Source: Cinnamomum chago
Taxonomy: Eukaryota; Streptophyta; Magnoliopsida; Laurales; Lauraceae
Length of the DNA: 64,000 bases
Reading direction: 5' to 3'
NCBI GenBank assembly: GCA_038049695.1
Contig: CP142453.1
Coordinates: 128,129,001-128,193,000, forward strand
Position 1 is the stretch's first letter; each line of letters starts with the position of its first letter. This document shows, one piece after another, positions 27,101-40,100 of the stretch. A program made the translations under genes and the position numbers. The notes under the pieces are model-generated. The model saw only the letters and a list, made by a program, of their open reading frames with translations. It had not been told where the DNA came from and did not search any database.

Positions 27101-30100
27101 AACGCGCCCCTCCTGCAAGGTTTGTTTGGCAAATCTCATTGCAGTAGTTATTGTGTCACCATCAGATTAATCACATTTGAAATATGTATAAGAAACTCAT
27201 ACATTTCCTTGGTGAACCTAAAGAGTGGAATTTGGGACGACTATAAAAGAAAATTAACAAATTTTAACAAGCTGTGCACCCCTACAAAAGAGCATCACCA
27301 ATTTTTCTGTGATTTTGAGGCCAAGAGGATCTATACTCAGTCATGCATATATTTAGATACATAGTACATATTCAAATATTACCTTTTATATATACTTCTA
27401 AAGAAACTACGTATTTATATGATAATATTTAAGGATAAATGACATCCAAAGTTTTGAATCATGATTTGGACCCAGAATTAGCCAAGATTTCACTAAAGGT
27501 GTATGGATTGTCGTGACATAAACAGCAGGTCAGGGATGTGTAGTGTGTAAGTTTAAATCCCTTGTTAAACAAAAATAAAGTTAATGATAATAATCTTAGA
27601 AAAAGAGGAATATATGTAAAAAAGGAGAGACATTCTACAGCGGGATAGAATATAATCCGAATCAAAGATAGATTTACAAAAGAGATTGGGGAGAGAAATA
27701 TAAAAAGGTAGCAAAGGATTTTAAAAAATAATGAAAGCTTGTGGATACCTTACATAGTTTAAGTACAAAATCAGTTTTTTTAAAAAGATTTTTCTATTAC
27801 CGGCGTCCTTATCAAAATCTTAATTTATCAATTTGGATTTTATAAGATCTTACACCCCATTAAGTTACCACTTGAACAAGGGTGGACGTTAACCTCAACA
27901 GATTTACAATCACCTTAAAAAAAAGAGCCCTGATTCGTAGAATTAGGGCAAAGTTTATAATTCTTCATTGTGACTTGCTTACCAAATCTGAGTCTTCTAA
28001 AATTAAACGCGCCCCTCCTGCAAGGTTTGTTTGGCAAATCTCATTGCAGTAGTTATTGTGTCACCATCAGATTAATCACATTTGAAATATGTATAAGAAA
28101 CTCATACATTTCCTTGGTGAACCTAAAGAGTGGAATTTGGGACGACTATAAAAGAAAATTAACAAATTTTAACAAGCTGTGCACCCCTACAAAAGAGCAT
28201 CACCAATTTTTCTGTGATTTTGAGGCCAAGAGGATCTATACTCAGTCATGCATATATTTAGATACATAGTACATATTCAAATATTACCTTTTATATATAC
28301 TTCTAAAGAAACTACGTATTTATATGATAATATTTAAGGATAAATGACATCCAAAGTTTTGAATCATGATTTGGACCCAGAATTAGCCAAGATTTCACTA
28401 AAGGTGTATGGATTGTCGTGACATAAACAGCAGGTCAGGGATGTGTAGTGTGTAAGTTTAAATCCCTTGTTAAACAAAAATAAAGTTAATGATAATAATC
28501 TTAGAAAAAGAGGAATATATGTAAAAAAGGAGAGACATTCTACAGCGGGATAGAATATAATCCGAATCAAAGATAGATTTACAAAAGAGATTGGGGAGAG
28601 AAATATAAAAAGGTAGCAAAGGATTTTAAAAAATAATGAAAGCTTGTGGATACCTTACATAGTTTAAGTACAAAATCAGTTTTTTTAAAAAGATTTTTCT
28701 ATTACCGGCGTCCTTATCAAAATCTTAATTTATCAATTTGGATTTTATAAGATCTTACACCCCATTAAGTTACCACTTGAACAAGGGTGGACGTTAACCT
28801 CAACAGATTTACAATCACCTTAAAAAAAAGAGCCCTGATTCGTAGAATTAGGGCAAAGTTTATAATTCTTCATTGTGACTTGCTTACCAAATCTGAGTCT
28901 TCTAAAATTAAACGCGCCCCTCCTGCAAGGTTTGTTTGGCAAATCTCATTGCAGTAGTTATTGTGTCACCATCAGATTAATCACATTTGAAATATGTATA
29001 AGAAACTCATACATTTCCTTGGTGAACCTAAAGAGTGGAATTTGGGACGACTATAAAAGAAAATTAACAAATTTTAACAAGCTGTGCACCCCTACAAAAG
29101 AGCATCACCAATTTTTCTGTGATTTTGAGGCCAAGAGGATCTATACTCAGTCATGCATATATTTAGATACATAGTACATATTCAAATATTACCTTTTATA
29201 TATACTTCTAAAGAAACTACGTATTTATATGATAATATTTAAGGATAAATGACATCCAAAGTTTTGAATCATGATTTGGACCCAGAATTAGCCAAGATTT
29301 CACTAAAGGTGTATGGATTGTCGTGACATAAACAGCAGGTCAGGGATGTGTAGTGTGTAAGTTTAAATCCCTTGTTAAACAAAAATAAAGTTAATGATAA
29401 TAATCTTAGAAAAAGAGGAATATATGTAAAAAAGGAGAGACATTCTACAGCGGGATAGAATATAATCCGAATCAAAGATAGATTTACAAAAGAGATTGGG
29501 GAGAGAAATATAAAAAGGTAGCAAAGGATTTTAAAAAATAATGAAAGCTTGTGGATACCTTACATAGTTTAAGTACAAAATCAGTTTTTTTAAAAAGATT
29601 TTTCTATTACCGGCGTCCTTATCAAAATCTTAATTTATCAATTTGGATTTTATAAGATCTTACACCCCATTAAGTTACCACTTGAACAAGGGTGGACGTT
29701 AACCTCAACAGATTTACAATCACCTTAAAAAAAAGAGCCCTGATTCGTAGAATTAGGGCAAAGTTTATAATTCTTCATTGTGACTTGCTTACCAAATCTG
29801 AGTCTTCTAAAATTAAACGCGCCCCTCCTGCAAGGTTTGTTTGGCAAATCTCATTGCAGTAGTTATTGTGTCACCATCAGATTAATCACATTTGAAATAT
29901 GTATAAGAAACTCATACATTTCCTTGGTGAACCTAAAGAGTGGAATTTGGGACGACTATAAAAGAAAATTAACAAATTTTAACAAGCTGTGCACCCCTAC
30001 AAAAGAGCATCACCAATTTTTCTGTGATTTTGAGGCCAAGAGGATCTATACTCAGTCATGCATATATTTAGATACATAGTACATATTCAAATATTACCTT

Positions 30101-33100
30101 TTATATATACTTCTAAAGAAACTACGTATTTATATGATAATATTTAAGGATAAATGACATCCAAAGTTTTGAATCATGATTTGGACCCAGAATTAGCCAA
30201 GATTTCACTAAAGGTGTATGGATTGTCGTGACATAAACAGCAGGTCAGGGATGTGTAGTGTGTAAGTTTAAATCCCTTGTTAAACAAAAATAAAGTTAAT
30301 GATAATAATCTTAGAAAAAGAGGAATATATGTAAAAAAGGAGAGACATTCTACAGCGGGATAGAATATAATCCGAATCAAAGATAGATTTACAAAAGAGA
30401 TTGGGGAGAGAAATATAAAAAGGTAGCAAAGGATTTTAAAAAATAATGAAAGCTTGTGGATACCTTACATAGTTTAAGTACAAAATCAGTTTTTTTAAAA
30501 AGATTTTTCTATTACCGGCGTCCTTATCAAAATCTTAATTTATCAATTTGGATTTTATAAGATCTTACACCCCATTAAGTTACCACTTGAACAAGGGTGG
30601 ACGTTAACCTCAACAGATTTACAATCACCTTAAAAAAAAGAGCCCTGATTCGTAGAATTAGGGCAAAGTTTATAATTCTTCATTGTGACTTGCTTACCAA
30701 ATCTGAGTCTTCTAAAATTAAACGCGCCCCTCCTGCAAGGTTTGTTTGGCAAATCTCATTGCAGTAGTTATTGTGTCACCATCAGATTAATCACATTTGA
30801 AATATGTATAAGAAACTCATACATTTCCTTGGTGAACCTAAAGAGTGGAATTTGGGACGACTATAAAAGAAAATTAACAAATTTTAACAAGCTGTGCACC
30901 CCTACAAAAGAGCATCACCAATTTTTCTGTGATTTTGAGGCCAAGAGGATCTATACTCAGTCATGCATATATTTAGATACATAGTACATATTCAAATATT
31001 ACCTTTTATATATACTTCTAAAGAAACTACGTATTTATATGATAATATTTAAGGATAAATGACATCCAAAGTTTTGAATCATGATTTGGACCCAGAATTA
31101 GCCAAGATTTCACTAAAGGTGTATGGATTGTCGTGACATAAACAGCAGGTCAGGGATGTGTAGTGTGTAAGTTTAAATCCCTTGTTAAACAAAAATAAAG
31201 TTAATGATAATAATCTTAGAAAAAGAGGAATATATGTAAAAAAGGAGAGACATTCTACAGCGGGATAGAATATAATCCGAATCAAAGATAGATTTACAAA
31301 AGAGATTGGGGAGAGAAATATAAAAAGGTAGCAAAGGATTTTAAAAAATAATGAAAGCTTGTGGATACCTTACATAGTTTAAGTACAAAATCAGTTTTTT
31401 TAAAAAGATTTTTCTATTACCGGCGTCCTTATCAAAATCTTAATTTATCAATTTGGATTTTATAAGATCTTACACCCCATTAAGTTACCACTTGAACAAG
31501 GGTGGACGTTAACCTCAACAGATTTACAATCACCTTAAAAAAAAGAGCCCTGATTCGTAGAATTAGGGCAAAGTTTATAATTCTTCATTGTGACTTGCTT
31601 ACCAAATCTGAGTCTTCTAAAATTAAACGCGCCCCTCCTGCAAGGTTTGTTTGGCAAATCTCATTGCAGTAGTTATTGTGTCACCATCAGATTAATCACA
31701 TTTGAAATATGTATAAGAAACTCATACATTTCCTTGGTGAACCTAAAGAGTGGAATTTGGGACGACTATAAAAGAAAATTAACAAATTTTAACAAGCTGT
31801 GCACCCCTACAAAAGAGCATCACCAATTTTTCTTTGATTTTGAGGCCAAGAGGATCTATACTCAGTCATGCATATATTTAGATACATAGTACATATTCAA
31901 ATATTACCTTTTATATATACTTCTAAAGAAACTACGTATTTATATGATAATATTTAAGGATAAATGACATCCAAAGTTTTGAATCATGATTTGGACCCAG
32001 AATTAGCCAAGATTTCACTAAAGGTGTATGGATTGTCGTGACATAAACAGCAGGTCAGGGATGTGTAGTGTGTAAGTTTAAATCCCTTGTTAAACAAAAA
32101 TAAAGTTAATGATAATAATCTTAGAAAAAGAGGAATATATGTAAAAAAGGAGAGACATTCTACAGCGGGATAGAATATAATCCGAATCAAAGATAGATTT
32201 ACAAAAGAGATTGGGGAGAGAAATATAAAAAGGTAGCAAAGGATTTTAAAAAATAATGAAAGCTTGTGGATACCTTACATAGTTTAAGTACAAAATCAGT
32301 TTTTTTAAAAAGATTTTTCTATTACCGGCGTCCTTATCAAAATCTTAATTTATCAATTTGGATTTTATAAGATCTTACACCCCATTAAGTTACCACTTGA
32401 ACAAGGGTGGACGTTAACCTCAACAGATTTACAATCACCTTAAAAAAAAGAGCCCTGATTCGTAGAATTAGGGCAAAGTTTATAATTCTTCATTGTGACT
32501 TGCTTACCAAATCTGAGTCTTCTAAAATTAAACGCGCCCCTCCTGCAAGGTTTGTTTGGCAAATCTCATTGCAGTAGTTATTGTGTCACCATCAGATTAA
32601 TCACATTTGAAATATGTATAAGAAACTCATACATTTCCTTGGTGAACCTAAAGAGTGGAATTTGGGACGACTATAAAAGAAAATTAACAAATTTTAACAA
32701 GCTGTGCACCCCTACAAAAGAGCATCACCAATTTTTCTGTGATTTTGAGGCCAAGAGGATCTATACTCAGTCATGCATATATTTAGATACATAGTACATA
32801 TTCAAATATTACCTTTTATATATACTTCTAAAGAAACTACGTATTTATATGATAATATTTAAGGATAAATGACATCCAAAGTTTTGAATCATGATTTGGA
32901 CCCAGAATTAGCCAAGATTTCACTAAAGGTGTATGGATTGTCGTGACATAAACAGCAGGTCAGGGATGTGTAGTGTGTAAGTTTAAATCCCTTGTTAAAC
33001 AAAAATAAAGTTAATGATAATAATCTTAGAAAAAGAGGAATATATGTAAAAAAGGAGAGACATTCTACAGCGGGATAGAATATAATCCGAATCAAAGATA

Positions 33101-35295
33101 GATTTACAAAAGAGATTGGGGAGAGAAATATAAAAAGGTAGCAAAGGATTTTAAAAAATAATGAAAGCTTGTGGATACCTTACATAGTTTAAGTACAAAA
33201 TCAGTTTTTTTAAAAAGATTTTTCTATTACCGGCGTCCTTATCAAAATCTTAATTTATCAATTTGGATTTTATAAGATCTTACACCCCATTAAGTTACCA
33301 CTTGAACAAGGGTGGACGTTAACCTCAACAGATTTACAATCACCTTAAAAAAAAGAGCCCTGATTCGTAGAATTAGGGCAAAGTTTATAATTCTTCATTG
33401 TGACTTGCTTACCAAATCTGAGTCTTCTAAAATTAAACGCGCCCCTCCTGCAAGGTTTGTTTGGCAAATCTCATTGCAGTAGTTATTGTGTCACCATCAG
33501 ATTAATCACATTTGAAATATGTATAAGAAACTCATACATTTCCTTGGTGAACCTAAAGAGTGGAATTTGGGACGACTATAAAAGAAAATTAACAAATTTT
33601 AACAAGCTGTGCACCCCTACAAAAGAGCATCACCAATTTTTCTGTGATTTTGAGGCCAAGAGGATCTATACTCAGTCATGCATATATTTAGATACATAGT
33701 ACATATTCAAATATTACCTTTTATATATACTTCTAAAGAAACTACGTATTTATATGATAATATTTAAGGATAAATGACATCCAAAGTTTTGAATCATGAT
33801 TTGGACCCAGAATTAGCCAAGATTTCACTAAAGGTGTATGGATTGTCGTGACATAAACAGCAGGTCAGGGATGTGTAGTGTGTAAGTTTAAATCCCTTGT
33901 TAAACAAAAATAAAGTTAATGATAATAATCTTAGAAAAAGAGGAATATATGTAAAAAAGGAGAGACATTCTACAGCGGGATAGAATATAATCCGAATCAA
34001 AGATAGATTTACAAAAGAGATTGGGGAGAGAAATATAAAAAGGTAGCAAAGGATTTTAAAAAATAATGAAAGCTTGTGGATACCTTACATAGTTTAAGTA
34101 CAAAATCAGTTTTTTTAAAAAGATTTTTCTATTACCGGCGTCCTTATCAAAATCTTAATTTATCAATTTGGATTTTATAAGATCTTACACCCCATTAAGT
34201 TACCACTTGAACAAGGGTGGACGTTAACCTCAACAGATTTACAATCACCTTAAAAAAAAGAGCCCTGATTCGTAGAATTAGGGCAAAGTTTATAATTCTT
34301 CATTGTGACTTGCTTACCAAATCTGAGTCTTCTAAAATTAAACGCGCCCCTCCTGCAAGGTTTGTTTGGCAAATCTCATTGCAGTAGTTATTGTGTCACC
34401 ATCAGATTAATCACATTTGAAATATGTATAAGAAACTCATACATTTCCTTGGTGAACCTAAAGAGTGGAATTTGGGACGACTATAAAAGAAAATTAACAA
34501 ATTTTAACAAGCTGTGCACCCCTACAAAAGAGCATCACCAATTTTTCTGTGATTTTGAGGCCAAGAGGATCTATACTCAGTCATGCATATATTTAGATAC
34601 ATAGTACATATTCAAATATTACCTTTTATATATACTTCTAAAGAAACTACGTATTTATATGATAATATTTAAGGATAAATGACATCCAAAGTTTTGAATC
34701 ATGATTTGGACCCAGAATTAGCCAAGATTTCACTAAAGGTGTATGGATTGTCGTGACATAAACAGCAGGTCAGGGATGTGTAGTGTGTAAGTTTAAATCC
34801 CTTGTTAAACAAAAATAAAGTTAATGATAATAATCTTAGAAAAAGAGGAATATATGTAAAAAAGGAGAGACATTCTACAGCGGGATAGAATATAATCCGA
34901 ATCAAAGATAGATTTACAAAAGAGATTGGGGAGAGAAATATAAAAAGGTAGCAAAGGATTTTAAAAAATAATGAAAGCTTGTGGATACCTTACATAGTTT
35001 AAGTACAAAATCAGTTTTTTTAAAAAGATTTTTCTATTACCGGCGTCCTTATCAAAATCTTAATTTATCAATTTGGATTTTATAAGATCTTACACCCCAT
35101 TAAGTTACCACTTGAACAAGGGTGGACGTTAACCTCAACAGATTTACAATCACCTTAAAAAAAAGAGCCCTGATTCGTAGAATTAGGGCAAAGTTTATAA
35201 TTCTTCATTGTGACTTGCTTACCAAATCTGAGTCTTCTAAAATTAAACGCGCCCCTCCTGCAAGGTTTGTTTGGCAAATCTCATTGCAGTAGTTA
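18101..35295. repeat. Subfamily block U21-U39: T825, G879 present
   Basis: Nineteen consecutive 905-bp units with T at 825 and the G at 879. The only private change noticed is in U36 at base 31834 (unit position 159, G to T, in tctttgattt). Nineteen units, about 17 kb, with one visible difference show very recent amplification or strong homogenisation. Confidence 0.9.
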
Positions 35296-36199
35296 TTGTG
35301 TCACCATCAGATTAATCACATTTGAAATATGTATAAGAAACTCATACATTTCCTTGGTGAACCTAAAGAGTGGAATTTGGGACGACTATAAAAGAAAATT
35401 AACAAATTTTAACAAGCTGTGCACCCCTACAAAAGAGCATCACCAATTTTTCTGTGATTTTGAGGCCAAGAGGATCTATACTCAGTCATGCATATATTTA
35501 GATACATAGTACATATTCAAATATTACCTTTTATATATACTTCTAAAGAAACTACGTATTTATATGATAATATTTAAGGATAAATGACATCCAAAGTTTT
35601 GAATCATGATTTGGACCCAGAATTAGCCAAGATTTCACTAAAGGTGTATGGATTGTCGTGACATAAACAGCAGGTCAGGGATGTGTAGTGTGTAAGTTTA
35701 AATCCCTTGTTAAACAAAAATAAAGTTAATGATAATAATCTTAGAAAAAGAGGAATATATGTAAAAAAGGAGAGACATTCTACAGCGGGATAGAATATAA
35801 TCCGAATCAAAGATAGATTTACAAAAGAGATTGGGGAGAGAAATATAAAAAGGTAGCAAAGGATTTTAAAAAATAATGAAAGCTTGTGGATACCTTACAT
35901 AGTTTAAGTACAAAATCAGTTTTTTTAAAAAGATTTTTCTATTACCGGCGTCCTTATCAAAATCTTAATTTATCAATTTGGATTTTATAAGATCTTACAC
36001 CCCATTAAGTTACCACTTGAACAAGGGTGGACGTTAACCTCAACAGATTTACAATCACCTTAAAAAAAAGAGCCCTGATTCGTAGAATTAGGGCAAAGTT
36101 TATAATTCTTCATTGTGACTTGCTTACCAAATCTGAGTCTTCTAAAATTAAACGCGCCCCTCCTGCAAGGTTTTTTGGCAAATCTCATTGCAGTAGTTA
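35296..36199. repeat. U40: first 904-bp unit (loss of G879)
   Basis: The tract ggtttgtttgg is shortened to ggttttttgg near base 36174 by loss of one G. This is the first unit with the deletion. The next unit keeps the G. Confidence 0.95.
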
Positions 36200-37104
36200 T
36201 TGTGTCACCATCAGATTAATCACATTTGAAATATGTATAAGAAACTCATACATTTCCTTGGTGAACCTAAAGAGTGGAATTTGGGACGACTATAAAAGAA
36301 AATTAACAAATTTTAACAAGCTGTGCACCCCTACAAAAGAGCATCACCAATTTTTCTGTGATTTTGAGGCCAAGAGGATCTATACTCAGTCATGCATATA
36401 TTTAGATACATAGTACATATTCAAATATTACCTTTTATATATACTTCTAAAGAAACTACGTATTTATATGATAATATTTAAGGATAAATGACATCCAAAG
36501 TTTTGAATCATGATTTGGACCCAGAATTAGCCAAGATTTCACTAAAGGTGTATGGATTGTCGTGACATAAACAGCAGGTCAGGGATGTGTAGTGTGTAAG
36601 TTTAAATCCCTTGTTAAACAAAAATAAAGTTAATGATAATAATCTTAGAAAAAGAGGAATATATGTAAAAAAGGAGAGACATTCTACAGCGGGATAGAAT
36701 ATAATCCGAATCAAAGATAGATTTACAAAAGAGATTGGGGAGAGAAATATAAAAAGGTAGCAAAGGATTTTAAAAAATAATGAAAGCTTGTGGATACCTT
36801 ACATAGTTTAAGTACAAAATCAGTTTTTTTAAAAAGATTTTTCTATTACCGGCGTCCTTATCAAAATCTTAATTTATCAATTTGGATTTTATAAGATCTT
36901 ACACCCCATTAAGTTACCACTTGAACAAGGGTGGACGTTAACCTCAACAGATTTACAATCACCTTAAAAAAAAGAGCCCTGATTCGTAGAATTAGGGCAA
37001 AGTTTATAATTCTTCATTGTGACTTGCTTACCAAATCTGAGTCTTCTAAAATTAAACGCGCCCCTCCTGCAAGGTTTGTTTGGCAAATCTCATTGCAGTA
37101 GTTA
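36200..37104. repeat. U41: isolated 905-bp unit keeping G879
   Basis: This unit reads ggtttgtttgg near base 37078, flanked on both sides by units with the G deleted. It carries T825 like its neighbours. Confidence 0.95.
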
Positions 37105-40100
37105 TTGTGTCACCATCAGATTAATCACATTTGAAATATGTATAAGAAACTCATACATTTCCTTGGTGAACCTAAAGAGTGGAATTTGGGACGACTATAA
37201 AAGAAAATTAACAAATTTTAACAAGCTGTGCACCCCTACAAAAGAGCATCACCAATTTTTCTGTGATTTTGAGGCCAAGAGGATCTATACTCAGTCATGC
37301 ATATATTTAGATACATAGTACATATTCAAATATTACCTTTTATATATACTTCTAAAGAAACTACGTATTTATATGATAATATTTAAGGATAAATGACATC
37401 CAAAGTTTTGAATCATGATTTGGACCCAGAATTAGCCAAGATTTCACTAAAGGTGTATGGATTGTCGTGACATAAACAGCAGGTCAGGGATGTGTAGTGT
37501 GTAAGTTTAAATCCCTTGTTAAACAAAAATAAAGTTAATGATAATAATCTTAGAAAAAGAGGAATATATGTAAAAAAGGAGAGACATTCTACAGCGGGAT
37601 AGAATATAATCCGAATCAAAGATAGATTTACAAAAGAGATTGGGGAGAGAAATATAAAAAGGTAGCAAAGGATTTTAAAAAATAATGAAAGCTTGTGGAT
37701 ACCTTACATAGTTTAAGTACAAAATCAGTTTTTTTAAAAAGATTTTTCTATTACCGGCGTCCTTATCAAAATCTTAATTTATCAATTTGGATTTTATAAG
37801 ATCTTACACCCCATTAAGTTACCACTTGAACAAGGGTGGACGTTAACCTCAACAGATTTACAATCACCTTAAAAAAAAGAGCCCTGATTCGTAGAATTAG
37901 GGCAAAGTTTATAATTCTTCATTGTGACTTGCTTACCAAATCTGAGTCTTCTAAAATTAAACGCGCCCCTCCTGCAAGGTTTTTTGGCAAATCTCATTGC
38001 AGTAGTTATTGTGTCACCATCAGATTAATCACATTTGAAATATGTATAAGAAACTCATACATTTCCTTGGTGAACCTAAAGAGTGGAATTTGGGACGACT
38101 ATAAAAGAAAATTAACAAATTTTAACAAGCTGTGCACCCCTACAAAAGAGCATCACCAATTTTTCTGTGATTTTGAGGCCAAGAGGATCTATACTCAGTC
38201 ATGCATATATTTAGATACATAGTACATATTCAAATATTACCTTTTATATATACTTCTAAAGAAACTACGTATTTATATGATAATATTTAAGGATAAATGA
38301 CATCCAAAGTTTTGAATCATGATTTGGACCCAGAATTAGCCAAGATTTCACTAAAGGTGTATGGATTGTCGTGACATAAACAGCAGGTCAGGGATGTGTA
38401 GTGTGTAAGTTTAAATCCCTTGTTAAACAAAAATAAAGTTAATGATAATAATCTTAGAAAAAGAGGAATATATGTAAAAAAGGAGAGACATTCTACAGCG
38501 GGATAGAATATAATCCGAATCAAAGATAGATTTACAAAAGAGATTGGGGAGAGAAATATAAAAAGGTAGCAAAGGATTTTAAAAAATAATGAAAGCTTGT
38601 GGATACCTTACATAGTTTAAGTACAAAATCAGTTTTTTTAAAAAGATTTTTCTATTACCGGCGTCCTTATCAAAATCTTAATTTATCAATTTGGATTTTA
38701 TAAGATCTTACACCCCATTAAGTTACCACTTGAACAAGGGTGGACGTTAACCTCAACAGATTTACAATCACCTTAAAAAAAAGAGCCCTGATTCGTAGAA
38801 TTAGGGCAAAGTTTATAATTCTTCATTGTGACTTGCTTACCAAATCTGAGTCTTCTAAAATTAAACGCGCCCCTCCTGCAAGGTTTTTTGGCAAATCTCA
38901 TTGCAGTAGTTATTGTGTCACCATCAGATTAATCACATTTGAAATATGTATAAGAAACTCATACATTTCCTTGGTGAACCTAAAGAGTGGAATTTGGGAC
39001 GACTATAAAAGAAAATTAACAAATTTTAACAAGCTGTGCACCCCTACAAAAGAGCATCACCAATTTTTCTGTGATTTTGAGGCCAAGAGGATCTATACTC
39101 AGTCATGCATATATTTAGATACATAGTACATATTCAAATATTACCTTTTATATATACTTCTAAAGAAACTACGTATTTATATGATAATATTTAAGGATAA
39201 ATGACATCCAAAGTTTTGAATCATGATTTGGACCCAGAATTAGCCAAGATTTCACTAAAGGTGTATGGATTGTCGTGACATAAACAGCAGGTCAGGGATG
39301 TGTAGTGTGTAAGTTTAAATCCCTTGTTAAACAAAAATAAAGTTAATGATAATAATCTTAGAAAAAGAGGAATATATGTAAAAAAGGAGAGACATTCTAC
39401 AGCGGGATAGAATATAATCCGAATCAAAGATAGATTTACAAAAGAGATTGGGGAGAGAAATATAAAAAGGTAGCAAAGGATTTTAAAAAATAATGAAAGC
39501 TTGTGGATACCTTACATAGTTTAAGTACAAAATCAGTTTTTTTAAAAAGATTTTTCTATTACCGGCGTCCTTATCAAAATCTTAATTTATCAATTTGGAT
39601 TTTATAAGATCTTACACCCCATTAAGTTACCACTTGAACAAGGGTGGACGTTAACCTCAACAGATTTACAATCACCTTAAAAAAAAGAGCCCTGATTCGT
39701 AGAATTAGGGCAAAGTTTATAATTCTTCATTGTGACTTGCTTACCAAATCTGAGTCTTCTAAAATTAAACGCGCCCCTCCTGCAAGGTTTTTTGGCAAAT
39801 CTCATTGCAGTAGTTATTGTGTCACCATCAGATTAATCACATTTGAAATATGTATAAGAAACTCATACATTTCCTTGGTGAACCTAAAGAGTGGAATTTG
39901 GGACGACTATAAAAGAAAATTAACAAATTTTAACAAGCTGTGCACCCCTACAAAAGAGCATCACCAATTTTTCTGTGATTTTGAGGCCAAGAGGATCTAT
40001 ACTCAGTCATGCATATATTTAGATACATAGTACATATTCAAATATTACCTTTTATATATACTTCTAAAGAAACTACGTATTTATATGATAATATTTAAGG

